The notes below the pieces were generated by a model. The model was not told the origin of the DNA. It did no database searches and saw only the letters and a program-made list of their open reading frames with translations. A stretch of 64,000 bases of DNA from an uncultured Prevotella sp. (GTDB lineage: Bacteria > Bacteroidota > Bacteroidia > Bacteroidales > Bacteroidaceae), in assembly GCA_944320355.1 (NCBI GenBank), contig CALUHC010000016.1:1-64000 (forward strand). The letters run 5' to 3'. Positions 53,173-61,518 of the stretch are shown here, in pieces; position 1 is the stretch's first letter; each line of letters opens with the position of its first letter. A program made the translations under genes and the position numbers.

Positions 53173-53862
53173 ATGAAGAATGACAATCTGAAAAATCAGT
53201 ATCGTGTAAATGAACAGATACGCGTGCGCGAAGTCCGCATAGTCAGCGACAGCGGGTCTTCAGTTGTGCCCACACGCCAGGCCCTTGACATGGCCCGTGA
53301 CAAGGGGGTTGACCTTGTTGAGATTTCTCCCAACGCCAATCCTCCCGTTTGTCGTCTCATCGACTATTCGAAGTTCATCTACCAACAGAAGAAGCGCGCC
53401 AAGGAACTGAAGGCCAAGCAGGCTCGTGTGGAGGTGAAGGAAATACGCTTCGGACCGCAGACGGACGAGCATGACTACCAGTTCAAGCTGAAACACGCCA
53501 AGGAGTTCCTCGAAGACGGCAACAAGGTGCGTGCCTATGTGTTCTTCCGCGGCCGTTCCATCCTGTTCAAGGAGCAGGGAGAGGTGCTCTTGCTGCGCTT
53601 TGCCAACGATCTCGAAGAGCTGGGCAAGGTGGAGAGAATGCCATCGCTTGAGGGGAAGAAGATGTTCATATACATCGCCCCCAAGAAGGTAGGTGCCGTG
53701 AAGAAGAGCCAGCAGGCAACCGACCGCGAGAGGAGAGAGGCCGAGGCAAAGGCCGTGTCGGCGCAAGCTCCCGAGGTGGAGGAGGCACCGGTCGGAGGCG
53801 GACTGCTGGCCAACGCCAAGATAAGCGCCGACGCCTTGAAGAAGCTCAAGGGCGAGGAATAA
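53173..53862 (+). CDS. infC: Translation initiation factor IF-3
   Basis: 229 residues. The N-terminal domain is [18 protein letters not shown]...[32 protein letters not shown]. After a helical linker, the C-terminal domain is [40 protein letters not shown]. It starts with ATG rather than the AUU of enterobacteria. An extra C-terminal tail of about 45 residues is Ala/Glu/Lys-rich. Confidence 0.97.
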   Translation: MKNDNLKNQYRVNEQIRVREVRIVSDSGSSVVPTRQALDMARDKGVDLVEISPNANPPVCRLIDYSKFIYQQKKRAKELKAKQARVEVKEIRFGPQTDEHDYQFKLKHAKEFLEDGNKVRAYVFFRGRSILFKEQGEVLLLRFANDLEELGKVERMPSLEGKKMFIYIAPKKVGAVKKSQQATDRERREAEAKAVSAQAPEVEEAPVGGGLLANAKISADALKKLKGEE

Positions 53863-53957
53863 GCCCGGCGGCGGCATAGAGATGACGAAAATGTGCGTAA
53901 CGCCCGGTATATGCGTTGCCACTGTATAATAAATAACAACTAATTAAACATTAAAAA

Positions 53958-54155
53958 ATGCCAAAAGTAAAGACAAATTCCGGTGCAAAGAAGAGATTCC
54001 GTTTCACCGGTACAGGTAAGATCAAGAGACATCACGCTTACCACAACCACATCCTGACAAAGAAAACCAAGAAGCAGAAGCGCAACTTGGATCACAGTGC
54101 CATTGTGGATCGTGACAACATGAAGCAGGTTCGCGACTTGCTGTGTCTCCGTTAA
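53958..54155 (+). CDS. rpmI: 50S ribosomal protein L35
   Basis: 65 residues, strongly basic. The start [20 protein letters not shown] and core [20 protein letters not shown] are typical of bL35. The 95-base spacer from infC has the near-complementary stretches GTGCGTAACGC and GCGTTGCCAC, which may form a leader hairpin. Confidence 0.97.
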   Translation: MPKVKTNSGAKKRFRFTGTGKIKRHHAYHNHILTKKTKKQKRNLDHSAIVDRDNMKQVRDLLCLR

Positions 54156-54188
54156 TCCTAATTGTCTAACGTTTAAAGTAAGAAAACT

Positions 54189-54533
54189 ATGCCAAGATCA
54201 GTAAATCACGTTGCTTCGAGAGCAAAGAGGAAGAGAATACTTAAACTTACGCGTGGTTATTTCGGAGCCCGCAAGAACGTATGGACCGTAGCCAAGAACA
54301 CCTGGGAGAAAGGTCTCACATACGCATACCGTGACCGCCGTACCAAGAAGCGCAACTTCCGTTCGTTGTGGATTCAGCGTATCAACGCTGCCGCACGTCT
54401 TGAGGGCATGAGCTACTCTGTGCTCATGGGTGCGCTCAACAAGGCTGGAATAGAGATCAACCGCAAGGTGCTCGCCGACCTCGCCGTGAACAATCCGGAG
54501 GCTTTCAAGGCCATTGTTGCAAAGGTGAAGTAA
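54189..54533 (+). CDS. rplT: 50S ribosomal protein L20
   Basis: 114 residues. [20 protein letters not shown] and [40 protein letters not shown] match bL20. In other bacteria L20 represses its own operon; no matching site is claimed here. The terminator is at 54567-54607. Confidence 0.97.
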   Translation: MPRSVNHVASRAKRKRILKLTRGYFGARKNVWTVAKNTWEKGLTYAYRDRRTKKRNFRSLWIQRINAAARLEGMSYSVLMGALNKAGIEINRKVLADLAVNNPEAFKAIVAKVK

Positions 54534-54566
54534 GGTTATTGCGCAGCATTTTTGCGTCATATCATA

Positions 54567-54607
54567 AGGCCGCGACGGGCATAGACACTCGTTGCGGCCT
54601 GTTTTTT
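54567..54607 (+). terminator. Terminator after rplT
   Basis: AGGCCGCGACG (54567-54577) pairs with CGTTGCGGCCT (54590-54600; one G-U) and is followed by GTTTTTTG. Confidence 0.85.
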
Positions 54608-54774
54608 GTTTCCGGCCCTTGCGGCTCGGATGCTGTTTGGGGCAGCATTTCGCCACCGGCGTTTCGGTTGACCGCAGTGTCAGGCATGGCAGTGCGGCAA
54701 TGATTGCGGCCTGGTGGGGCATCGCCCGGCGTGTCGGGGCGCACCTTGCCGGATATGGTAATATGGACATTAAT

Positions 54775-55110
54775 ATGGCAAAGCAAATGAGTTGGATGAT
54801 ACTTATAGTGGCCGGGCTGTTTGAGTCGGCCTTCGCTTTCTGCCTTGGCAAGATGAAGGAGGCGGCCGGGGTGGAGCTTTATTTGTGGGGAGCGGGCTTT
54901 CTGGTCAGCCTTACGCTGAGCATGGTGCTGCTTGCCAAGGCCGTGCATACGCTTCCTATCGGTACGGCTTACCCCGTGTGGACGGGGATTGGCGCTGTGG
55001 GAACGGTGGTGCTGGGCATCGCTTTCCTGCATGAGCCGGTGTCGGCCGCGCGCATAGTCTTCATCACAACGCTCATCGGCTCTGTTGTCGGGCTGAAGAT
55101 GGTAGCCTGA
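54775..55110 (+). CDS. Small multidrug resistance (SMR) family transporter
   Basis: About 111 residues with four membrane helices. MSWMILIVAGLFESAFAFCLGKMKEA carries the membrane glutamate of SMR proteins, and TAYPVWTGIGAVGTVVLG and FLHEPVSAARIVFI are family motifs. SMR includes guanidinium exporters (Gdx/SugE type) and drug exporters. The sequence is SugE-like, but the substrate is not certain. The start could be 54763, 54775 or 54787. Confidence 0.85.
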   Translation: MAKQMSWMILIVAGLFESAFAFCLGKMKEAAGVELYLWGAGFLVSLTLSMVLLAKAVHTLPIGTAYPVWTGIGAVGTVVLGIAFLHEPVSAARIVFITTLIGSVVGLKMVA

Positions 55111-55381
55111 TTTTGGGCTGCCGCATAGGTTGGCGCCCTTTTGTTGTGTAACGGTTCGGGAGCCGTCGCATGACAGACTGACGCCCTTGTTCGCGCGTTT
55201 GTGGCTTGCGCGGGCTTTTGTCTGTCATCCGGCAGCTCCCGAACTGCATCATCTTGCGATGTCGTCGCTCCATTGGCGTAGTGCCGGTGTGGGCGTTTTG
55301 TCGTGCTGGGCATTGGTAGGCGTGGTGTGGCCGCTGTCCTTTTGTGTCATGCCCGGTCGCCGTCCGCCATCACTCGTGGCT

Positions 55382-56449
55382 TTATTGCAATGGATTCCAG
55401 CCTTGTGCTTTCAGTTCAAACTCGTTGTCATCGCGCGTCACAAGCACGCGGCCGAGGCTCTCTTTGGTGATGTGGCCTATCAGTTTCACGTCGTCCATGT
55501 CCTTGATTTTCTCGTGGTCGCCTATCGGGACGGTGAACAGCAGCTCGTAGTCCTCGCCTCCGTTCAGCGCGCAGGTGGTCACGTTCATGTTCAGTTCCTC
55601 GGCCATTACGGCGGTCTGGTAGTCTATCGGCAGGTTCTTCTCGTATATCCGGCAGCCCACGTGGCTTTGTGTGCAGATGTGAATCAGCTCGCTCGACAGT
55701 CCGTCGCTTATGTCCATCATGGCCGTCGGACGCACTCCCGCCTCGCGCAGTCGGGCTATGATGTCGCCCCGCGCCATACCTTCGAGCTGGCGTTGCAGCA
55801 GGTATTCCTTGCCCGCGAAGTCGGGCTGGAAGTGTGCGAGCTGCTCCATGGCGCGCTTGTCGCCGCGCTTCTTGGCCTCGTCCACCTGCTGGTAGTAAAC
55901 CGATTTCTCGCGTTCGAGCAGCTGCAGGCCCATGTAAGCCGCGCCGAGGTCGCCCGATACGCATATCAGGTCGGTGTCTTTTGCCCCGTCGCGATATACG
56001 ATGTCTTCCTTGTTTGCCTCGCCGATGCAGGTCACGCTGACGGCAAGCCCTGTGAAAGATGACGTGGTGTCGCCTCCCACTATGTCGACTCCCCAGCGGT
56101 CGCAGGCCGCCCGCAGCCCGGCGTAGAACTCCTCCATGTCCTCTACGGTGAACCGCTTGCTCAGCGCGAGGCTCACCGTGAGCTGGCGCGGCGTGCCGTT
56201 CATGGCGAAGATGTCGCTGATGTTGACCTGTGCCGACTTGTATCCGAGGTGGCGCATATCGGTGTACGTGAGGTCGAAGTGCACGCCCTCCATGAGCATA
56301 TCGGTGGTGACGAGCACCTCCTTGTCGGGATAATGGAGCACGGCACAGTCGTCGCCCACGCCGCGCAGCGTCGAGGCGTTCTTTGGCTTTATGCCTTCGG
56401 TGAGATGCTTTATAAGTCCGAACTCACCAAGTTTTGATATGTCGGTCAT
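55382..56449 (-). CDS. thiL: Thiamine-monophosphate kinase
   Basis: 355 residues making thiamine pyrophosphate from the monophosphate. The PurM-like fold is shown by GVGDDCAVLHYP, TTDMLMEGVHFDLTYTDMRHLGYKSAQVNISDIFAMNG (metal and ATP site) and DIVGGDTTSSFTG. An insertion of about 30 residues follows LGAAYMGLQLLEREK, as in other Bacteroidota ThiL proteins. It is last gene of the sppA operon. Confidence 0.95.
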   Translation of the reverse strand: MTDISKLGEFGLIKHLTEGIKPKNASTLRGVGDDCAVLHYPDKEVLVTTDMLMEGVHFDLTYTDMRHLGYKSAQVNISDIFAMNGTPRQLTVSLALSKRFTVEDMEEFYAGLRAACDRWGVDIVGGDTTSSFTGLAVSVTCIGEANKEDIVYRDGAKDTDLICVSGDLGAAYMGLQLLEREKSVYYQQVDEAKKRGDKRAMEQLAHFQPDFAGKEYLLQRQLEGMARGDIIARLREAGVRPTAMMDISDGLSSELIHICTQSHVGCRIYEKNLPIDYQTAVMAEELNMNVTTCALNGGEDYELLFTVPIGDHEKIKDMDDVKLIGHITKESLGRVLVTRDDNEFELKAQGWNPLQ

Positions 56450-56464
56450 TGGTTTCTTGCCTTC

Positions 56465-57280
56465 TCATGCCCTGTTAATCATCTCCCGCATTATCTCCGT
56501 CATCAGGGGCTGCGCCTTGTTGGCCGCTATCTGCACCTCCTCGTGGCTCACTTCCACAGGAGTGTCCTCCAGTCCGAGGTCTGTGATGATGCTGATGCCG
56601 AAGGTGCGGATGCCGCAGTGGTGGGCAACGATGACTTCCGGTACGGTGCTCATGCCCACTGCGTCGCCTCCGAGGCGGTGGTACATCTTATATTCGGCCG
56701 GTGTCTCGAACGTTGGCCCCTGCACTCCCACATACACGCCGTGCACCACTCGGATGCCCTTCTCGGCGGCTATGGCGTCGGCTTGGGCTATGAGCTGGCG
56801 GTCGTAGGTCTCATGCATATCGGGGAAGCGTGGTCCGGTGGGGAAGTTCTTGCCCCTCAGCGGGTGCTCGGGGAAGAAGTTTATGTGGTCGGTTATTATC
56901 ATCAGGTCTCCTATCTTGAACTCCGGGTTCATGCCACCCGATGCGTTGCTCACGAAGAGAGTCTTGATTCCGAGCTCGTACATCACGCGTATGGGGAACG
57001 TGACTTCCTTCATCGAGTAGCCCTCGTAGTAGTGGAAGCGGCCTTCCATGGCCATTATGTCCTTTCCGCCGAGCTTGCCGAAGATGAGCTTTCCTGCGTG
57101 TCCCTCTACGGTTGACACCGGGAAGTTTGGTATTTCCTTGTAGTTGAACTCGTAGGTGTCAGTTATTTCTGAAGCTAATTGTCCGAGGCCTGTTCCCAAT
57201 ATTATTGCCGTTGTCGGGCTTGTGGTCATCCTTTGCCTTAGCCAGGATGCTGTTTCTTGAATTTTTTCGTACATAGCCAA
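56465..57280 (-). CDS. punA: Purine nucleoside phosphorylase (PNP I type)
   Basis: 271 residues cleaving purine nucleosides with phosphate. Motifs are IILGTGLGQLASEI (phosphate loop), MEGRFHYYEGYSMKEVTFPIRVM, VSNASGGMNPEFKIGDLMIITDHINF (purine site Asn/Glu) and GMSTVPEVIVAHHCG. The N-terminal YEKIQETASWLRQR aligns with trimeric PNPs, so the start near 57280 appears genuine, and the gene overlaps lpxK by about 120 bases in another frame. Confidence 0.93.
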   Translation of the reverse strand: MAMYEKIQETASWLRQRMTTSPTTAIILGTGLGQLASEITDTYEFNYKEIPNFPVSTVEGHAGKLIFGKLGGKDIMAMEGRFHYYEGYSMKEVTFPIRVMYELGIKTLFVSNASGGMNPEFKIGDLMIITDHINFFPEHPLRGKNFPTGPRFPDMHETYDRQLIAQADAIAAEKGIRVVHGVYVGVQGPTFETPAEYKMYHRLGGDAVGMSTVPEVIVAHHCGIRTFGISIITDLGLEDTPVEVSHEEVQIAANKAQPLMTEIMREMINRA

Positions 57281-58331
57281 TTATGTTTTCGTTGAATTTT
57301 TCTTCTTGGTCGAGCATGAACCGTATTCTCACGGGCAGTGCGTACATGGCCCGGCGTGTGTTGTCGGCCAGTCCGTCGATGCCGTGCAGCCTTGCAGCGT
57401 CCTTCTCTGTGGTGACGATGAGGCGCGGTTCGGGCAGCGCCTCGAACTCGCTGTTGATGCGGGCGATGTCGTCCCGGCTGAAGTCATGGTGGTCGCCGAA
57501 GGTCATTGGGGTGATGTTCGGACAGTGTGGGGCGAGGTCTATCATCATCTGCTTGGGCGAGGCGATGCCCGTGAGCAGCAATATGTGGCTGTCGTGGGGA
57601 ATCGTTGACAGCTCGCGCGGCTTGCCTCCGAACACCGGGCGCAGCGGCTCGTAGTCGAGCCGGGTGAAGAACAGCTGTTGGTATGGGAACAGGTTCATGG
57701 CCTTGGTTATCACGCGGAACTCCATCGGCTTCAGGTCGGCCGGGCATTTGGTCACGATCACTATGTCGGCGCGGTTCTTGCCCGACAGTTGTTCGCGCAG
57801 CCTGCCGGCAGGCAGCAGCTTGTCGTAGATGATGAGCCGGTGGTAGTCCACGAGCAGGATGTTGATGCCGGGCTTCACGTAGCGGTGCTGGAACGCGTCG
57901 TCGAGCAGCACAACGTCAGGGCATTTGCCCCTGCCTGTTGCCATCAGGCGGCGTATGCCGTCGCGGCGGTCCTTGTCCACGGCCACCGTCACGTCGGGAA
58001 ACTTGCGCTTCATCTGGCACGGCTCGTCGCCCACGGTGCGTGCCGTGGCTTTGTTGTCGGCGATGACGAACCCCCTGCTCTTGCGTTTGTAGCCCCGGCT
58101 GAGCACGGCCACGCGGCACTTTCCGCGCAGCAGGCTTATGAGATACTCCACGTGTGGCGTCTTTCCGGTGCCGCCCACGGTGATGTTGCCCACCGAGATG
58201 ACCGGCACGCTGAAGCTTTCCGACTTCAGGACGCCGAGGTCGAAGAGCGCGTTGCGCACCCTTACGCCGGCTCCGTAGAGCCAGCTGAGCGGCAGCAGCC
58301 ACTTGTTTATCTTTATGAAATCTCCTTCCAC
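57159..58331 (-). CDS. lpxK: Tetraacyldisaccharide 4'-kinase LpxK
   Basis: 390 residues phosphorylating lipid A disaccharide at the inner membrane. The P-loop is VGNITVGGTGKTPHVEYL (about 47-64), and DVVLLDDAFQHRYVKPGINILLVDY and TTEKDAARL follow. The C-terminal tail of about 40 residues (RKNSRNSILAKAKDDHKPDN...ISFRNN) is read through the first 120 bases of punA. It lies 88 bases after the sppA stop. Confidence 0.93.
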   Translation of the reverse strand: MEGDFIKINKWLLPLSWLYGAGVRVRNALFDLGVLKSESFSVPVISVGNITVGGTGKTPHVEYLISLLRGKCRVAVLSRGYKRKSRGFVIADNKATARTVGDEPCQMKRKFPDVTVAVDKDRRDGIRRLMATGRGKCPDVVLLDDAFQHRYVKPGINILLVDYHRLIIYDKLLPAGRLREQLSGKNRADIVIVTKCPADLKPMEFRVITKAMNLFPYQQLFFTRLDYEPLRPVFGGKPRELSTIPHDSHILLLTGIASPKQMMIDLAPHCPNITPMTFGDHHDFSRDDIARINSEFEALPEPRLIVTTEKDAARLHGIDGLADNTRRAMYALPVRIRFMLDQEEKFNENIIGYVRKNSRNSILAKAKDDHKPDNGNNIGNRPRTISFRNN

Positions 58332-58419
58332 GAGAGGTGTTGTCTGTGGGTTGTGTTTATGTTTCTTGCGGTTTTGGCGTGGCGGTTGGCCCGTCGCAGG
58401 CCGCTGTTCGGCTTGCGCC

Positions 58420-60195
58420 TTACTTTATCACCAGCCTGAATGGCACGCGGGCTTGTATGGCGTTGTGCCTGTTCAGGTTCTTGACAAACTTGAACGGGGC
58501 GTAATACTCTCCGAGGGCAGCCTTGAGTTGCTCGTCGAGGTAGTTGTCCTTGGCGGTTGACACTGCCAGTATCTGGTCCATCCAGCTGGGCGGTGTCGGA
58601 TAGCTGGCGGTGCTGTATTCTGTCAGTCCGGCCAGTTCGGCAGCCTTGGCCGTTGCTTCCGGCAGTCCGCCAAGCCCGTCGACGAGCCTCACCTTGAGCG
58701 CGTCTCTGCCCAGCCACACGCGTCCTTGCGCTATGCTGTCCACGTCGGCGGCCTTCATCCTGCGCCCGTCGGCCACTCGATTCACGAACAACCGGTATCC
58801 GCGGTCTATGTATGCGTTGAGATAGGCCATCTCCTCGGCGTTGAAAGGCCGTGCCTGCGTGCCGAAGGCACTGTGGCGGTTGGTCTTCACCTCGTCGAAC
58901 TTGATGCCCAGCTTGTCGGTGAGCAGTCCGCTGAAGTCGGGGAACATCCCGAAGATGCCTATCGAGCCGGTCAGCGTGGTAGGCTCCGCGTAGATGTAGT
59001 TGGCGGCGCAGCCTAGGTAGTAGCCGCCCGAGGCGGCCATGCCGCCCATCGACACAACCACGGGCTTGCGCTCCTTGAGCCTGCTCACGGCGTGCCATAT
59101 CTGCTCCGATGCGTATGCGCTGCCGCCGCCGCTGTTGACGCGCAGCACCACAGCTTTTATGTCATCGTCGTCAGCCAGCCGCTCTATGTCCTTGCACACC
59201 GCGTCGGCCGCGATGCATGGCGACGACGACAGGCCGCCGGGGTTGGTGTCCACCACGTCGCCGTATGCGTAATATACGGCCACCTTCTCTCCCTTTGTTT
59301 TCTTCGTTTCTGGCAGCAGCTTCATGTCGTCCAGCGTCAGTTGGTTGATGCTTCTGCCTTCGCCGGTGCCGAGCAGGCGTTTCACCTCACTGCGCATCTC
59401 GTCAGAATAAAGCAGTTTGTCCACCAGTTTCATATTCAGATATGCCGTAGGGTCGGCCAATGCCACGAGGCTGTCTGCGTATTGGTTGAGCGTTGCCTTG
59501 GGCAACTTGCGGCTGCGGGCCACGTCGGCGAGCATCACGTCCCACGTTCCGCCTATATATGCGGCCACCTGCTGGCGGTTGGGCTCGCTCATCTTGTCGG
59601 CGGTGAAGGTCTCGGGCGCGCTCTTGTACTTGCCGACCTTGGCCAGTTGCATCTTCACTCCGAACTTGCCGAGCAGGTCTTTGAGGAACACTGGCTGTGC
59701 CGCCAGTCCGTGCCAGTCAAGCATTCCGTGCGGGTTGAGGTACACGCGGTCGGCCACCGAGCAGATGTAGTAGGTCATCTGCGTGTAGGTGTCGGCGTAG
59801 GCCACTATCCATTTGCCGCTCTCCTTGAAGTCTTCGAGCTGCTTGCGTATGGCCTGTGCCGACGCTGGCGAGTCGCTGCCGAACATTCCCGCCTCTATGT
59901 ATATGCCCTTTATCTTGTTGTTCTCCTTTGCTTTGCGTATGGCGTTGGTCACGTCATCAAGTCCCATGTAGGGGTTCTCGCCGCCTGTCAGCTGGCTCAT
60001 CACGTTGTCTTGCGCCCTCTCTTCGAGCAGACCCGACAGCGACAGCACGAACACGGAGTTGTCTTTCACCGAAGGCTTGGCCTGTTCGCTGGCAATCATG
60101 CCCACGAGCGAGATGATGCCAATCACGGTCATTGCCGCCGATACCACTATGATGCCGGTTATGGTCGCGAGGGTGTACTTCAGGAATTCTTTCAT
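58420..60195 (-). CDS. sppA: Signal peptide peptidase SppA, 67-kDa type
   Basis: 591 residues. There is one N-terminal membrane helix (about 8-32) and tandem S49 protease domains. The catalytic Lys is in KVGKYKSAPETFTADKMSEPNR (first domain) and the Ser in VSMGGMAASGGYYLGCAANYIYA (second domain), the E. coli-type arrangement. It degrades cleaved signal peptides in the inner membrane. It is first gene of the sppA-lpxK-punA-thiL operon. Confidence 0.94.
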   Translation of the reverse strand: MKEFLKYTLATITGIIVVSAAMTVIGIISLVGMIASEQAKPSVKDNSVFVLSLSGLLEERAQDNVMSQLTGGENPYMGLDDVTNAIRKAKENNKIKGIYIEAGMFGSDSPASAQAIRKQLEDFKESGKWIVAYADTYTQMTYYICSVADRVYLNPHGMLDWHGLAAQPVFLKDLLGKFGVKMQLAKVGKYKSAPETFTADKMSEPNRQQVAAYIGGTWDVMLADVARSRKLPKATLNQYADSLVALADPTAYLNMKLVDKLLYSDEMRSEVKRLLGTGEGRSINQLTLDDMKLLPETKKTKGEKVAVYYAYGDVVDTNPGGLSSSPCIAADAVCKDIERLADDDDIKAVVLRVNSGGGSAYASEQIWHAVSRLKERKPVVVSMGGMAASGGYYLGCAANYIYAEPTTLTGSIGIFGMFPDFSGLLTDKLGIKFDEVKTNRHSAFGTQARPFNAEEMAYLNAYIDRGYRLFVNRVADGRRMKAADVDSIAQGRVWLGRDALKVRLVDGLGGLPEATAKAAELAGLTEYSTASYPTPPSWMDQILAVSTAKDNYLDEQLKAALGEYYAPFKFVKNLNRHNAIQARVPFRLVIK

Positions 60196-60280
60196 AATAG
60201 GTCGCGTTTTGTTTTGTATTTATGTATGCTGTCGTTTGCCGTGCGCCGCTGTCAGCCTGCCGCCAGTCTGCCGTTGGCGC

Positions 60281-60375
60281 GGCATATCTTTTGCACAGAT
60301 GACGCAAACGAGCGGAAACGGAACTTGTTCCGAGTTTCCCGAGTGCAGCTTATCTTCTGCAAAGATAGTAAATTT
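60281..60375 (-). promoter_or_regulatory. -7 box and palindromic leader before sppA
   Basis: The minus strand reads TATCTTTG (60367-60360) inside TATCTT-TGCAG-AAGATA. It then reads GCTGCACTCGGGAAACTCGG and the palindrome GGAACAAGTTCC (60331-60320). From the leader on, about 70 bases are nearly identical, inverted, to 61366-61440 upstream of the GH28 gene. Confidence 0.65.
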
Positions 60376-60699
60376 TCTTCCGTTTCGCATTGCAAAAAGG
60401 TAAAAATATAGGCGTGCGGCAAGCAAATCCGGCATATTCCCTGTCATTGTGGGCAGCTTAGGCACTGTCGGCGGGTGTGTGGATGAGGCGCGCTTGGCCT
60501 GTTAACATCTTGCAGTGAGTGTTAAAACTTTTGGTGGCGATGCGGCTGTGGATGGCGTCATCGCGGCTGGAAGGCACGGGCGGGGGCAAAAAGCGGCTTC
60601 TTGGCTTTGTTCTTGCAATGGTTTGAAAATCAGTGTTTTAACTGTTGTGGTGACTCCCGGCACCGCTGTTTCCCCCGTTGTAATGCGCCAGAAATGTGC

Positions 60700-60905
60700 G
60701 TGAAACGGCCTCTTTTGTTGGAAATCAGTGTGCAAGAAGGCTCGTTTCGGGTTTCAAAACGGCCTGTATTGCCCTGCGTTTCGTGCCGTTTTGCGATGCG
60801 AAATGGCGCGAATCGCTTTTTGTGTTTGTGTTTTTGGTCTTGTGGCGGTGACTTTCTTTGTTCCACGTTTCTGTTTCGATGTTCCACGAAGTGTTAAATT
60901 CCGGC
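60700..60905 (-). repeat. 22-bp array element 10
   Basis: Recognisable units start at 60700, 60732, 60754, 60776 and 60798; the last four are in strict 22-bp phase and the first is offset. On the minus strand the array is preceded by GGAATTTAACACTTCGTGGA (about 60900-60881), the same leader type as element 9. Confidence 0.6.
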
Positions 60906-61157
60906 TTCGCCCATTGCCTTTGGCGCGTTTTCAGGCGGTGCGGCCCGTGGGCTGACGAGGGTAGGCGGGTGTGCCGGTTGGGGCGCGTTTATGCCGGCAT
61001 TAACTCCCCGCAGGCCGTCCGGTCACAGCTTGGCTCGTGACATCTTTTTGCGTCTCTTCCCGCTCTTTGTGCATATATAAGTGTAAAAATAACGATAAAA
61101 AGTGCAAATAATCCCGTTTTCTGTTGTCTTGTTGCATTGTGGTTGGAAAATAATTCG

Positions 61158-61342
61158 TATCTTTGCACCCGATAAGCCGCTTCCGGCGATTTGCTTGCAG
61201 GTCTGTCGGGGCAGTTCCATCAGGAGGCCATCGGGTGGCGTCATTTGTTCAGATATGTTTTTTTACAGGTTAATAATATAGTTTTAGTTAGTAATTTTTA
61301 TGGTAATAGGATGGAGCCGGGCTGTGAAGTTCGGCTCTTTTC
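61158..61342 (+). ncRNA. Candidate small RNA with own promoter and terminator
   Basis: TATCTTTG (61158-61165) fits the -7 box. About 170 bases on, GAGCCG (61314-61319) pairs with CGGCTC (61332-61337) followed by TTTTCTT, an intrinsic terminator placed before the next -7 box. No ORF of note lies between. Internal hairpins are GCCG-CTTC-CGGC and GCCATCGGGTGGC. It could be a free small RNA or a terminated leader of the GH28 gene. I could not match it to a known class. Confidence 0.4.
61313..61342 (+). terminator. Intrinsic terminator upstream of the GH28 gene
   Basis: The stem GAGCCG/CGGCTC with a 12-base loop is followed by TTTTCTTG. Confidence 0.6.
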
Positions 61343-61365
61343 TTGTTCACTTCATATTAAATTAT

Positions 61366-61460
61366 TAACTTTGCAGAAGTTAAGCTGCACTCGGGAAACT
61401 CGGAACAAGTTCCGTTTCCGCTCGTTTGCGTTAACTTTGCAGAAGTTAAGCTGCGCTCGG
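61366..61460 (+). promoter_or_regulatory. Tandem -7 boxes and palindromic leader before GH28
   Basis: TAACTTTG occurs at 61366-61373 and again at 61432-61439. Both are within TTAACTT-TGCAG-AAGTTAA and both are followed by GCTGC(A/G)CTCGGGA. Between them is GGAACAAGTTCC (61402-61413). TTG at 61343-61345 lies 20 bases before the first box. Confidence 0.65.
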
Positions 61461-61518
61461 GATTGCCCCGGACGGCTCAGACAAGGTTCAGACTAATCAA
61501 CAAACCAATAATTAAAGT

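Larger units (their letters stand above)
60196..61157. other. Intergenic region between sppA and candidate RNA
   Basis: No gene is supported. It contains the sppA promoter-palindrome module (60281-60375), array element 10 (60700-60905) and about 250 bases of plain sequence. Confidence 0.5.
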
